Shown here piece by piece: positions 49,966 through 58,955 of a stretch of 64,000 bases of DNA. The notes below the pieces were generated by a model. The model was not told the origin of the DNA. It did no database searches and was given only the letters and a program-made list of their open reading frames with translations. The stretch is from Spirosoma fluviale (GTDB lineage: Bacteria > Bacteroidota > Bacteroidia > Cytophagales > Cyclobacteriaceae). The DNA is taken from positions 1 to 64,000 of the forward strand of contig CAMDEU010000001.1 in NCBI GenBank assembly GCA_945897085.1. Reading direction: 5' to 3'. Position numbers and translations under genes: made by a program. The first letter of the stretch is position 1; each line of letters starts with the position of its first letter.

Positions 49966-51065
49966 AAATTTCCCCTACGGCCATTCGGCAAAAAGCATTT
50001 GAAACCTCTTTTAGAGGTTATGAAAAAAAACAAGTCGCAGAATTCCTTGAGGAGATGAGTGTGGCTATGGAACAGGTCAACCAGGAGAACTTGGAGTTAA
50101 GAAGCCGCTTGCAACAAGTAGAGGGGGAATCTAAGCGTCTCAAGGATGTGGAAGATTCCCTATTTCGAACGCTTAAGACTGCTGAGGATACGGGGGCTGC
50201 CATCATTACGGAGGCTACCGAGGCTGCTGATCAAATAATTGCAGAGTCGAATCAAATTGCTGAACAAACTACCAAAGAGGCACAGCGCTATGCTGAGCAA
50301 TTGGGAACCTATTCCCAAGAGCAAGCAAGATTGATTACCCAGGCAGCAGAAGAAAATGCAAAAGAAGCCATGCGGGCATTGTCCGAAAACCTAAAGGGAC
50401 TAATCAAAAGTTATGAAGGCCTAGTTGAACAGCGGGAGGCCTTGGTTAAAAGCTTACGCCGGTTTTCAGAAGACGCATTAAATCAAATTGAACTTTCCGA
50501 AACGCATTTCTCTCGAATTGATGCCAAAGCTTACCTTCGCACTGCTGAAGAACTAACTCGCTCCAATTATTTTTCCGCAGCAAATTCAGCTGCGCTTGGA
50601 ATAGCAGTCAATCTAAGCTCAAATCAACCTGAAGAAGCGGTAGCAGAGCAGGAAGAAGAAGCTGAGCCGGTGCTAAGTGAAGAAAAAGAGGAGCTTGCGA
50701 GCAACTTTTCCGAGGAAGTCATCCAGGATGATTTTGTATCAGCCGAGGAAAACAGTTCTTTTCATGAAGAAGAACTTGTTTCAGAAGTTAAAGAGGATTC
50801 AGTTGAAGAATTGGCATTCGAAGCTGATGAAGACGAAGAATTTGTAGAGGAGGAAGAGTTAATTGAAGATGAGGGAGTTGAAGAAGAAAATGAAGGGGTA
50901 GAAGAGGAGTTGGAGGAGGAAGATGAGCCTGAAGTGCCCTCTGAAATCCAAACTGAAGTAGCGAACATGGAAGCACCTGAGGAACCTACCTCCGAGGTAG
51001 AGGATAAAAAGAAGCAAGAGGAGGACAAACCTTCCTCAGGGTCATTTTTTGATCAATTTGACTGA
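49962..51065 (+). CDS. DivIVA-domain protein with acidic C-terminal tail
   Basis: MKISPTAIRQKAFETSFRGYEKKQVAEFLEEMSVAMEQVNQENLELRSRL is a DivIVA N-terminal motif; coiled coil, then a Glu/Asp-rich tail ending GSFFDQFD. Confidence 0.88.
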   Translation: MKISPTAIRQKAFETSFRGYEKKQVAEFLEEMSVAMEQVNQENLELRSRLQQVEGESKRLKDVEDSLFRTLKTAEDTGAAIITEATEAADQIIAESNQIAEQTTKEAQRYAEQLGTYSQEQARLITQAAEENAKEAMRALSENLKGLIKSYEGLVEQREALVKSLRRFSEDALNQIELSETHFSRIDAKAYLRTAEELTRSNYFSAANSAALGIAVNLSSNQPEEAVAEQEEEAEPVLSEEKEELASNFSEEVIQDDFVSAEENSSFHEEELVSEVKEDSVEELAFEADEDEEFVEEEELIEDEGVEEENEGVEEELEEEDEPEVPSEIQTEVANMEAPEEPTSEVEDKKKQEEDKPSSGSFFDQFD

Positions 51066-51430
51066 TGGGAAAAGTAGTGCTGGAGGGGATGGAGTTTTTT
51101 GGGTACCATGGCGTGTATCCTGAAGAAAATGTGCTGGGAAACCGGTTTACGGTAGACTTAGAACTTCATACCAATTTTAAGGTGGCCATGGAGACGGACC
51201 GTCTCGAAGGGACTATCGACTATGAGCAACTCTATAATCTTGTAAAAACTCGAATGGACCAACGTGTCAAGTTGCTCGAGCATCTAAGCTACGGCATCAT
51301 TCAGGACATCCGAGCAGCTTATCCTGAGGCACGCCAACTCCGGATAACGATCAAAAAGCAGCAGCCTGCCATTGGAGGCTTGGTTGATTTTTCTGGGGTA
51401 ACACTTTCCTATCCGGAAGATTTTTCCTGA
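51065..51430 (+). CDS. folB: Dihydroneopterin aldolase
   Basis: VLEGMEFFGYHGVYPEENVLGNRFTVDLELHTNF...TIDYEQLYNLV...LEHLSYGIIQDI. Confidence 0.93.
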   Translation: MGKVVLEGMEFFGYHGVYPEENVLGNRFTVDLELHTNFKVAMETDRLEGTIDYEQLYNLVKTRMDQRVKLLEHLSYGIIQDIRAAYPEARQLRITIKKQQPAIGGLVDFSGVTLSYPEDFS

Positions 51431-51437
51431 ATAAGTC

Positions 51438-51893
51438 ATGTATACCCGAGCGGAACTATCAAAAATCCGAACGGAGTTTTGGATAACTTTTGGGCAATAC
51501 ATGAAGCCCGTTCCCAATGCGCAAGGGAGGAGAACCAATTGGCCTAATTACAAGACAGGAGTAAAGGATATTTATTTCCGCATGCGTGCAGAGCGCGATT
51601 ATGCAGCGATTGCCATCGAATTGGGACATGCTGATTTAGAAATGCAGGAGTTGGTGCTGGACCAATTTGGTCAACTTAAAAAAATCTTTGAAGGATGCTT
51701 GCAGGAGGAATGGAACTGGAAGTTGCATGTGGCGAATGACATGGGTCAAATCACTTCCAAAATCGAATGTGTTTTAGAAGGGGTCAATGTCCTCAATTCA
51801 GAAGATTGGCCTCGAATCATTTCTTTTCTCAAACCGAGAATAATTGCCTTGGACGACTTTTGGGATCAGGTAAAACCCGTATTTGAAGAGTAG
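51438..51893 (+). CDS. DUF4268 domain-containing protein
   Basis: FWITFGQYMKPVPNAQGRRTNWPNYKTGVKDIYFRMRAERDYAAIAIEL. Confidence 0.85.
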   Translation: MYTRAELSKIRTEFWITFGQYMKPVPNAQGRRTNWPNYKTGVKDIYFRMRAERDYAAIAIELGHADLEMQELVLDQFGQLKKIFEGCLQEEWNWKLHVANDMGQITSKIECVLEGVNVLNSEDWPRIISFLKPRIIALDDFWDQVKPVFEE

Positions 51894-51929
51894 TAATTTC
51901 TGGTTGCAGCAGGGCTTTAAAAAAGTAAA

Positions 51930-52244
51930 TTAAAGGTCGTGTCGCTTAGGAATACTTGGGTTAGTAAACGTGAATCCTCTCGCTTCATCGCCCTCAAAAA
52001 AATCTAATTGCATCCCCATCAAAAACATGAGGTGTTTTTTCTCAATGAGTACTGGAATACTTTGAATTTCAAAGCGCTGGTCTTCAGGCTTTTTTTTATC
52101 AAAACCTAGGGCAAAAGCCATCCCCCCACAACCACCACCTTTGACGCCTACCCGCAGAAAATAATCTTCGGGAATATTCTTGGTAGCCATGATGTGCTTG
52201 ATTTCAAGCTCCGCTTTGGGCGTTATTTCGATGGGAATCAACAT
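51930..52244 (-). CDS. A-type iron-sulfur carrier (HesB/IscA family)
   Basis: ITPKAELEIKHIMATKNIPEDYFLRVGVKGGGCGGMAFALGFD; the second Cys motif is not evident. Confidence 0.85.
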   Translation of the reverse strand: MLIPIEITPKAELEIKHIMATKNIPEDYFLRVGVKGGGCGGMAFALGFDKKKPEDQRFEIQSIPVLIEKKHLMFLMGMQLDFFEGDEARGFTFTNPSIPKRHDL

Positions 52245-52355
52245 GTAATTTAAAGCAACAAGTGTGTGGATTAGTTCAACTTGATTTGTAAACTTACTCG
52301 TTTACTCAGTTTTTTGGCAACAAAGAATTGCAGATATTCGAATTAAAATTTAGAC

Positions 52356-52877
52356 ATGACTTACCTTCTCGAACTTTTAAAAATACTTCTTCCTGCTACC
52401 GCAGTTCTATATGGGATGTATTTGGTGGTAGTTTCTTTTTTATCCAAGGAAAAGGAAAAATTAAAGTTGGATCTACGAAGCCAGCAAGCGAATCTGGTTC
52501 TTCCCATTCGGCTTCAGGCGGCCGAACGGCTTTGCCTCCTGCTGGAACGTATTACGCCAGCTCAAGTGATCCGAAGGGCCATTCCTGGACAGTTTTCTGC
52601 GGAAGAACTGCATCATCACCTCATCTCAGAAATCAGAGAGGAGTTTAACCACAATGCCAGCCAGCAGGTGTACTTCTCTGAAGATACCTGGGATGCAGTA
52701 CGAATTGCAGTAGAAGAGGTGATCTCCCGCATCAATGTGAGTCGCCAACAATTGAATGAATCCGCTTCCGGTGTAGACTTGGCAAAGGTGGTATTGACCC
52801 AGTCCTTTGACCGGAAAAACGACCCGATTGCCTTGGCTATTCGCAAAGTGAAGACGGAAGTCAGTGTCTATTTTTAA
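52356..52877 (+). CDS. Conserved hypothetical membrane-anchored protein
   Basis: N-terminal TM followed by a helical domain (LVLPIRLQAAERLCLLLERITPAQVIRRA...); clear ORF, intergenic flanks. Confidence 0.75.
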   Translation: MTYLLELLKILLPATAVLYGMYLVVVSFLSKEKEKLKLDLRSQQANLVLPIRLQAAERLCLLLERITPAQVIRRAIPGQFSAEELHHHLISEIREEFNHNASQQVYFSEDTWDAVRIAVEEVISRINVSRQQLNESASGVDLAKVVLTQSFDRKNDPIALAIRKVKTEVSVYF

Positions 52878-52970
52878 ACTATAATTCACCAAAAAAATAC
52901 GATCAAGTACTACAGAATTGGAGTTAGTAGTTTGAAAACACGATTTTTTAAACCAATTCCAAAATACCTG

Positions 52971-53078
52971 ATGGATCAGCATGCAGCCTTTAAGAAAAAT
53001 TCAGAAAGCCGATCCTATTCAGATTTTTTGGAAGAAGGGCATCTTTGGTATGCCAAAAACAAACAGAAAGACCTCTAA
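52971..53078 (+). CDS. Small ORF, 35 aa (MDQHAAFKKNSESRSYSDFLEEGHLWYAKNKQKDL); may start at TTG 52932
   Basis: In-frame from TTG 52932 (MKTRFFKPIPKYLMDQHAAF...) or ATG 52971 to TAA 53078; protein-like composition; below the ORF-track cutoff. Confidence 0.5.
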   Translation: MDQHAAFKKNSESRSYSDFLEEGHLWYAKNKQKDL

Positions 53079-53116
53079 AGTGAAATCTATCCTTTAATTT
53101 CTTCAACTTTGATTCC

Positions 53117-53836
53117 ATGACTATTGCTTTGATTTCTGGAACTTCGGGATTAGTAGGGATGCAGCTCCTGCATCAACTCCTTCGTAATTCTGTATATAGC
53201 TATGTGATCAGTGTAGGGCGAAGGAGCCTTGCCTTGAAGCACGAGAAATTGCTCCAAATCGATGGGGACATGCCTAAATTAACTACTTGGGCCTGGGAAG
53301 ATAAAATCAATGCGCAGTCTTTGGGAGGAGCATACCATACTTTGGTGTTGGCCTTGCAAGAAAAAAAGGTGACCGTACATGCTTTTTGTTGCTTGGGCAC
53401 GACCATTAAGCAGGTGGGCTCCAAGGATAAATTTTATGCAGTGGACCACGATTTGGTGCTTGAATTTGCTTCTTGGTCCAAGAAACTAGGGGCTTCAAAG
53501 TTTTTATATGTCTCTGCGATGGGAGCTAATCCCCAATCTTCTATTTTTTATAACCAAGTAAAAGGCAAGACGGAAGAGGATTTAAAGGCAATTGGATTCC
53601 CATATTTAGGTCTATTTCGTCCTTCCTTGTTATTGGGAGCTCGCCATGAATTTCGTTTTGGTGAACAAGTGGCCACCTTTTTTATGATGCCTTTGAGTTG
53701 GCTGAAGCTTGGAAAAAATATTCGCCCCATTCGGGACCATGTAGTTGCCAAATCTTTGGTTAATGTGGCGCTAAGCGATTCAAAAAGCAGTATGGACTGC
53801 TTTTTATCTGGTAAAATGCAAGAATTAGGAGCATGA
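53117..53836 (+). CDS. NAD(P)-binding Rossmann-fold protein (atypical SDR, HTATIP2-like)
   Basis: IALISGTSGLVGMQLLHQLL, HAFCCLGTTIKQVGSKDKFYAVDHDLVLEFASWSKKLGASKFLYVSAMGANP. Confidence 0.88.
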   Translation: MTIALISGTSGLVGMQLLHQLLRNSVYSYVISVGRRSLALKHEKLLQIDGDMPKLTTWAWEDKINAQSLGGAYHTLVLALQEKKVTVHAFCCLGTTIKQVGSKDKFYAVDHDLVLEFASWSKKLGASKFLYVSAMGANPQSSIFYNQVKGKTEEDLKAIGFPYLGLFRPSLLLGARHEFRFGEQVATFFMMPLSWLKLGKNIRPIRDHVVAKSLVNVALSDSKSSMDCFLSGKMQELGA

Positions 53837-54285
53837 TTGCAGTGATTCAACGAGTTTCAGAGTCCTCGGTGACCATCGATGGAAAAGTCAAATCCAAAAT
53901 TGGAACAGGACTGTTGGTTCTTTTGGGAATCGAAGAGGCGGACGGGAAGGAGGACCTCGAATGGCTCGCAAAAAAAATAGTCAACCTTCGCATTTTTCCA
54001 GACGAGCAAGAAGTGATGAACAAGAGTCTACTGGATGTGGGCGGAGAGCTATTGTTGGTATCGCAGTTTACCCTGCATGCAAGTACCAAAAAGGGCAATC
54101 GTCCATCTTACATTAAAGCAGCACGGCCTGAGATCGCCCTACCCTTGTACGAGGAAGCGATCAGGGTCCTAGCCGTAGAATTAGGGAAATCCATCAGCAC
54201 TGGAACCTTTGGTGCAGATATGAAAGTGAGCCTGATCAATGATGGGCCTGTTACCCTGATCATGGATACCAAAAACAAGGTTTAA
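53833..54285 (+). CDS. dtd: D-aminoacyl-tRNA deacylase
   Basis: MIAVIQRVSESSVTIDGKV...GLLVLLGIEEADG, LLVSQFTLHASTKKGNRPSYIKAARPE, TGTFGADMKVSLINDGPVTLIMDT. Confidence 0.96.
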   Translation: MIAVIQRVSESSVTIDGKVKSKIGTGLLVLLGIEEADGKEDLEWLAKKIVNLRIFPDEQEVMNKSLLDVGGELLLVSQFTLHASTKKGNRPSYIKAARPEIALPLYEEAIRVLAVELGKSISTGTFGADMKVSLINDGPVTLIMDTKNKV

Positions 54286-54320
54286 TACAACTCCAAATTT
54301 TAAGGAAGTGAGGCCGTAGC

Positions 54321-55349
54321 TTAGAAGTGCTTCCAGCCCTGGGCTTTGATTTGTACCGCAGTACCGCTTTTGGTAACCAGGAATTTCCCTTCTTCTGCTT
54401 TCGTGATATGCCCAATAAAATGCACATCAGGATGCTTTTCCAGTTTGGCAAAATCCTTTTGGTCAATCGTAAATAGCAATTCATAATCCTCTCCACCATT
54501 CATCACACAGGTGATGGGGTCGAGGTTGAGTTCGACGGCTGTATCAAAGGTTTGCTTGTCAATAGGCAGCTTATCCTCGTAAATCGTAGCTCCAACATTC
54601 GAAGCCTTGCAGAGGTGAAAAATCTCAGATGCCAGCCCATCGGAAATATCGATCATGCTGCTCGGTACCACGTCTAGTTCTCGGAGCTCGTGGATGATGT
54701 CCATGCGGGCATCGGGACGAAGTTGACGTCCTGTAACCACCGTATATTTCTCCAGTTCTGGCTTCATTTCTGGATTGGAGAGGAAAACCTGCTTTTCTCG
54801 TTCTAGAATCTGAAGTCCTACCAGTGCCGCACCGAGGTCGCCGGTTACGCAGAGAATATCATTTACTTGGGCCCCTGAGCGGTAGGAGAGTTGCTCTTTT
54901 TTGGCCTGACCCATAGCTGTGACGGAAATCACGAGCCCAGAACGGGAGGCGGTGGTATCGCCTCCAACCAAATCTACTCCATACTGCTCACAAGCGGCAT
55001 ATATTCCTTCGTAGAGTGCTTGAACTGCTTCTACTGAAAATCGATTGGATAAGGCAATACTGACCGTAATCTGGGTAGGAATGGCATTCATAGCAGCAAT
55101 ATCTGATACATTCACCGCTACAGCCTTGAATCCCAGGTGAGGGAGGGGAGTGTAGGCAAGGTCAAAATGTACCCCTTCCAAAAGTAAATCGGTACTTACG
55201 ACAGTCACTTGATCGCCAGCATCGAGTACTGCCGCATCGTCACCGATTCCCTTAAGTGTAGATGGATTTTTGACTAGTGCACCTTTGGCGAGCTGCTCAA
55301 TTAAGCCAAACTCTCCCAATTCACTTATTTCAGTTCTTTTCTCAGACAT
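54321..55349 (-). CDS. thiL: Thiamine-monophosphate kinase
   Basis: GIGDDAAVLDAGDQVTVVSTDLLLEGVHFD, KAVAVNVSDIAAMNA, VDLVGGDTTAS, IDISDGLASEIFHLC, NGGEDYELLFTI. Confidence 0.95.
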   Translation of the reverse strand: MSEKRTEISELGEFGLIEQLAKGALVKNPSTLKGIGDDAAVLDAGDQVTVVSTDLLLEGVHFDLAYTPLPHLGFKAVAVNVSDIAAMNAIPTQITVSIALSNRFSVEAVQALYEGIYAACEQYGVDLVGGDTTASRSGLVISVTAMGQAKKEQLSYRSGAQVNDILCVTGDLGAALVGLQILEREKQVFLSNPEMKPELEKYTVVTGRQLRPDARMDIIHELRELDVVPSSMIDISDGLASEIFHLCKASNVGATIYEDKLPIDKQTFDTAVELNLDPITCVMNGGEDYELLFTIDQKDFAKLEKHPDVHFIGHITKAEEGKFLVTKSGTAVQIKAQGWKHF

Positions 55350-55397
55350 GCTTTTTGTAGTTGTAGCAGTAAAGGCTATTGATAATTTGGAGGTGCT

Positions 55398-55814
55398 TTA
55401 GAGTTTTTCTGGGTTGGGATTTGTTTGACACAATTCCACCAACACCCCGTTGGTACTGCGCGGATGCAGAAATACCACGATTTTGTTATCGGCACCTTTT
55501 TTGGGAACCTCATTTAAAATCTCAAAACCTTCGGCTTTCAGTCGGGACATTTCGGCATAGATATCTTCCACATCAAAGGCAATGTGGTGGATCCCTTCGG
55601 ATTTTTTTTCGATGAATTTGGCGATGGGAGAATCAGCTCTGCTAGCTTGAAGCAATTCGATTTTGGTGTCGCCCACTTGAAAAAAACTTGTTTCAACACC
55701 CTCAGCCGCAACTGTCTCTGATTTATAAGGAGGGTTTCCCAGGAGCCGCTGAAAGAGTTCGTTGGATTTTTTTAGGTCAGCGACCGCAATTCCAAGATGT
55801 TCGATTTTCCTCAT
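55398..55814 (-). CDS. mce: Methylmalonyl-CoA epimerase
   Basis: IEHLGIAVADLKKSNELFQRLLG, FFQVGDTKIELLQ, EGIHHIAFDVEDI, GVLVELCQ. Confidence 0.92.
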   Translation of the reverse strand: MRKIEHLGIAVADLKKSNELFQRLLGNPPYKSETVAAEGVETSFFQVGDTKIELLQASRADSPIAKFIEKKSEGIHHIAFDVEDIYAEMSRLKAEGFEILNEVPKKGADNKIVVFLHPRSTNGVLVELCQTNPNPEKL

Positions 55815-55906
55815 GCCATTAATTTGTATCTTTGTTTGAATCTTTTTCTCCCGTAGGTAGTTTAACGGGGAAGAAGGAACAAATCAAAGTGTAAAGATAT
55901 AAAGAT

Positions 55907-56233
55907 ATGATCACCGTTTCTGACAAAGCCAAAGAGAGAATTCTTGAATTGAAAAAAGAAGAGGGGAGAATGGAGCAAGAGAACATTCGTGTATCTGTGA
56001 AAGGAGGAGGCTGTTCTGGTTTGATGTACGAGTTGGGCTTCGATGCGCAATTGGTAGACAGCGACCATGTATTTGAGGACAAGGGCGTCAAAATTTTGGT
56101 AGACAAAAAAAGCCTCTTGTACTTAGTGGGTACGACTTTGGAATTTTCCGATGGGCTAAATGGCAAGGGATTTCAGTTTGTAAATCCCAATGCTAACCGT
56201 ACCTGTGGATGTGGTGAAAGTTTCTCCGTCTAA
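55907..56233 (+). CDS. A-type iron-sulfur carrier (IscA/HesB family)
   Basis: ITVSDKAKERILELKKEEG...VKGGGCSGLMYELGFD...GFQFVNPNANRTCGCGESFSV with the conserved Cys and CGCG motif. Confidence 0.92.
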   Translation: MITVSDKAKERILELKKEEGRMEQENIRVSVKGGGCSGLMYELGFDAQLVDSDHVFEDKGVKILVDKKSLLYLVGTTLEFSDGLNGKGFQFVNPNANRTCGCGESFSV

Positions 56234-56254
56234 GCGATCAAAAACATAAACACT

Positions 56255-56282
56255 AAAGCAGCTTCCACGAGCTGCTTTTTTT
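56255..56282 (+). terminator. Intrinsic terminator downstream of the IscA-family gene
   Basis: AAAGCAGC-ttccacga-GCTGCTTTTTTT. Confidence 0.8.
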
Positions 56283-56369
56283 ATGTGCAATCTCAAAATA
56301 TATCTTCTTGCTTACCCCATTTTTTAGGGCATTGCTTACCTTTACTCTCGAATAATCCGACACACCCCA

Positions 56370-57464
56370 ATGGAAACACCCATCAAAACCATCCCTTTAA
56401 ATGATCTTCACGCAGCTTTAGGAGGTAAAATGGTTCCTTTTGCAGGCTACATGATGCCAGTTCGCTACAGTTCAGATATGGAAGAACATCTTTGCGTTCG
56501 TCAAGGAGTAGGGGTATTTGATGTTTCCCACATGGGTGAATTTTTTGTAGAGGGGCCTCAGGCTTTGGCACTGATTCAGAAAGTTACCTCCAACGATGCG
56601 TCCACTTTGGTGATCGGTCAGGCCCAGTATTCCTGCTATCCCAATGAAGTCGGAGGAATCGTAGACGATTTGATTGTGTACAAAATGGAGGAGGAGAAGT
56701 ACATGCTGGTGGTCAATGCCTCTAATATCGACAAGGATTGGGCATGGATTTCAAGCCATAATACGATGGGCGCAAGGCTTCGCAATGCATCCGAGGACTA
56801 TTGTCTTTTTGCTGTACAGGGACCTAAGGCTGCTGGAGCCATGCAGCCGTTGACGTCGGTGTCGCTAGCAGATATCAAGTTTTATCATTTTGAAATCGGC
56901 GACTTTGCGGGCATCTCGGACGTGATTATCTCAGGAACAGGCTATACGGGTGCTGGAGGATTTGAGATTTATGTTAAAAACGCCGATGCAGAGCGAGTTT
57001 GGAAAAAGATTTTTGAAGCAGGTGCTAGCTATGGCATCCAACCTATAGGGCTAGGTGCTCGAGATACGCTGCGCTTGGAGATGGGCTATTGCTTGTATGG
57101 CAACGACATCACCGATACCACTTCACCCATTGAAGCAGGATTGGGTTGGATCACCAAATTCACCAAGGACTTCACAAATTCCGAAGCATTGAAGCAACAA
57201 AAAGAAGCAGGGGTAAGTCGCAAGTTGGTAGGATTTGTCATGCAGGAGCGTGGTATCCCTAGAGGGCATTACCCAATCGTGGATGCTGCTGGAGAGGTGA
57301 TTGGAGAAGTTACTTCCGGTACGCAGTCTCCTAGTATGGGACTTGGAATTGGGATGGGTTATGTTCAAACCGGCTACAGCAAGGTGGGAACGGAGATTTA
57401 CATCCAGATCCGAAACAAAAACCTAAAGGCTCAAATAGAAAAATTCCCTTTATACAAAGGATAA
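56370..57464 (+). CDS. gcvT: Glycine cleavage system T protein (aminomethyltransferase)
   Basis: [76 protein letters not shown]. Confidence 0.96.
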   Translation: METPIKTIPLNDLHAALGGKMVPFAGYMMPVRYSSDMEEHLCVRQGVGVFDVSHMGEFFVEGPQALALIQKVTSNDASTLVIGQAQYSCYPNEVGGIVDDLIVYKMEEEKYMLVVNASNIDKDWAWISSHNTMGARLRNASEDYCLFAVQGPKAAGAMQPLTSVSLADIKFYHFEIGDFAGISDVIISGTGYTGAGGFEIYVKNADAERVWKKIFEAGASYGIQPIGLGARDTLRLEMGYCLYGNDITDTTSPIEAGLGWITKFTKDFTNSEALKQQKEAGVSRKLVGFVMQERGIPRGHYPIVDAAGEVIGEVTSGTQSPSMGLGIGMGYVQTGYSKVGTEIYIQIRNKNLKAQIEKFPLYKG

Positions 57465-58177
57465 TGCGATCCATTGAAGTTTGCTTTAGTCCAGAGCTGA
57501 TCCACTTACACGAGGTAACCGGTAAGTTGGTGGTCGTTGTGGATATTTTTAGAGCAACTTCTACCATGGTGTCTGCTTTGGCCCATGGCGTTACGGAGAT
57601 TCTGCCTTTCGCAGATTTGGAAGCCTGTAGAGCGATGCAGAGCCAAGGTTATCTTATTTCTGGAGAGCGTAATGGACTTACTGCGCCGGGATTTGAACTG
57701 GGAAATTCCCCAGTAGCCTATATTGATGGAAAGTATGCAGGCAGGAAACTAGCGATGACAACTACCAATGGTACGGTGGCCCTCAAAAAATCCAAAGGTG
57801 CTGCAGAAATTTTGATTGGGGCTTTTCCGAACCTTCAAGCCACAGTAACCTACATCCAATCTCGAGATTTGGATGTGTTGATTCACTGTGCAGGCTGGAA
57901 GGGACGATTTAATTTGGAAGATTCGCTTTATGCGGGTGCATTGGTTCAAGCGCTTGGAGAAAGCCATTCCAACCGAGAAGACGGAGCACTTGCCATGGGA
58001 TCTTTGTTTTCCCTAGAAGGTGAAAATTTGGCAACTTACCTGTCGCAGGCTTCCCACGCCAAGCGCTTACAAAATCATGGTATTGAGACTGATATTGATT
58101 TTTGCTTGAGTCTCAATCTGTGCCAGCTAGTGGTAAGGGTAGCTGAAAATGGGGCCTTACGCATAATTGAAGGGTAA
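57464..58177 (+). CDS. 2-phosphosulfolactate phosphatase family protein (ComB-like)
   Basis: VVVDIFRATSTMVSALAHGVTEILPF, LISGERNG...GFELGNSP, MTTTNGTVAL motifs. Confidence 0.9.
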   Translation: MRSIEVCFSPELIHLHEVTGKLVVVVDIFRATSTMVSALAHGVTEILPFADLEACRAMQSQGYLISGERNGLTAPGFELGNSPVAYIDGKYAGRKLAMTTTNGTVALKKSKGAAEILIGAFPNLQATVTYIQSRDLDVLIHCAGWKGRFNLEDSLYAGALVQALGESHSNREDGALAMGSLFSLEGENLATYLSQASHAKRLQNHGIETDIDFCLSLNLCQLVVRVAENGALRIIEG

Positions 58178-58181
58178 CGCA

Positions 58182-58544
58182 TTAATTTGGTTTCCGCAAT
58201 TTTTCATTTTCTTGGTGACGGGTTAAATCTCGGCTATTTTTCTTCTCCAAGTTCTTCATCAAAGCCTCCGTTAAGTTAACGCCTGTTTGGTTGGCAAGGC
58301 AAATCAGCACCCAAAGTACATCGGCCATTTCGTCGTCGAGTGCGCGGCCCTTGTCCGACTCTTTGAATGACTGTTCCCCATAGGTTCGAGCCATGATTCT
58401 GGCCAATTCCCCCACTTCCTCCATCAGTAAAGTCATGTTGGTCAGTTCATTGAAGTAGCGTACGCCCACAGTCTGAATCCAATTGTCTACTAATTTTTGC
58501 GCTTCATTGAGCGTAAGATCATTTTTTTCCATAAGTTCAGTCAT
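58182..58544 (-). CDS. MazG-like nucleotide pyrophosphohydrolase
   Basis: LMEEVGELARIMARTYGEQSFK...ALDDEMADVLWVLICLANQTGVNL: the EExxE...ExxD pattern. Confidence 0.88.
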   Translation of the reverse strand: MTELMEKNDLTLNEAQKLVDNWIQTVGVRYFNELTNMTLLMEEVGELARIMARTYGEQSFKESDKGRALDDEMADVLWVLICLANQTGVNLTEALMKNLEKKNSRDLTRHQENEKLRKPN

Positions 58545-58571
58545 CTATTCAAATATAAAGAGCCAGCGCCT

Positions 58572-58955
58572 ATGAATCCCAAACCTAGCAGCGTGGAAGA
58601 GTATTTTTCTAGGTTTCCCCCAGAAATCCAACCCAAATTAACCCAAATAAGAGTGCTATTGAAGCAGACCTTACCCGAGGCAGAAGAAGTCATCAGCTAC
58701 CACATGCCAGCATTTAAAACCAGCGAAGTGTTGGTGTACTATGCAGCTACCAAAAGTCATCTCGGTTTTTATCCTACCTCCTCTGGAGTTTCCAATTTTA
58801 AGGAAAAATTGGCCGGTTATGTGACTTCAAAGGGGGTTATTCAATTTTCGTATGGCGAAGAATTGCCGGAGCAACTTATTGTTGCAATTGCTCAGTTTCG
58901 TGCTCAGGAGGCCATAGAAAGAGCTGCGGCAAAGAAGAAAAAGAAACTCAAGTAA
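58572..58955 (+). CDS. DUF1801/YdhG-like protein
   Basis: SSVEEYFSRFPPEIQPKLTQIRVLLKQTLPEAEEVISYHMPAFK...YYAATKSHLGFYP; start set at MNPKPSS. Confidence 0.88.
   Translation: MNPKPSSVEEYFSRFPPEIQPKLTQIRVLLKQTLPEAEEVISYHMPAFKTSEVLVYYAATKSHLGFYPTSSGVSNFKEKLAGYVTSKGVIQFSYGEELPEQLIVAIAQFRAQEAIERAAAKKKKKLK

Noticed and set aside
50762-51028. Ser-rich minus-strand ORF and apparent GAGGAAGA-type repeats
   Set aside because: Caused by the Glu/Asp-rich tail codons of the DivIVA-like protein; not a true tandem repeat or separate gene.
52328-52648. 106-aa plus-strand ORF overlapping 52356-52877
   Set aside because: Alternate frame of the better-supported 173-aa protein; Ser/Gly-rich low-complexity translation.
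55819-56166. 115-aa minus-strand ORF
   Set aside because: Antisense to the IscA-family gene with conserved Cys motifs.
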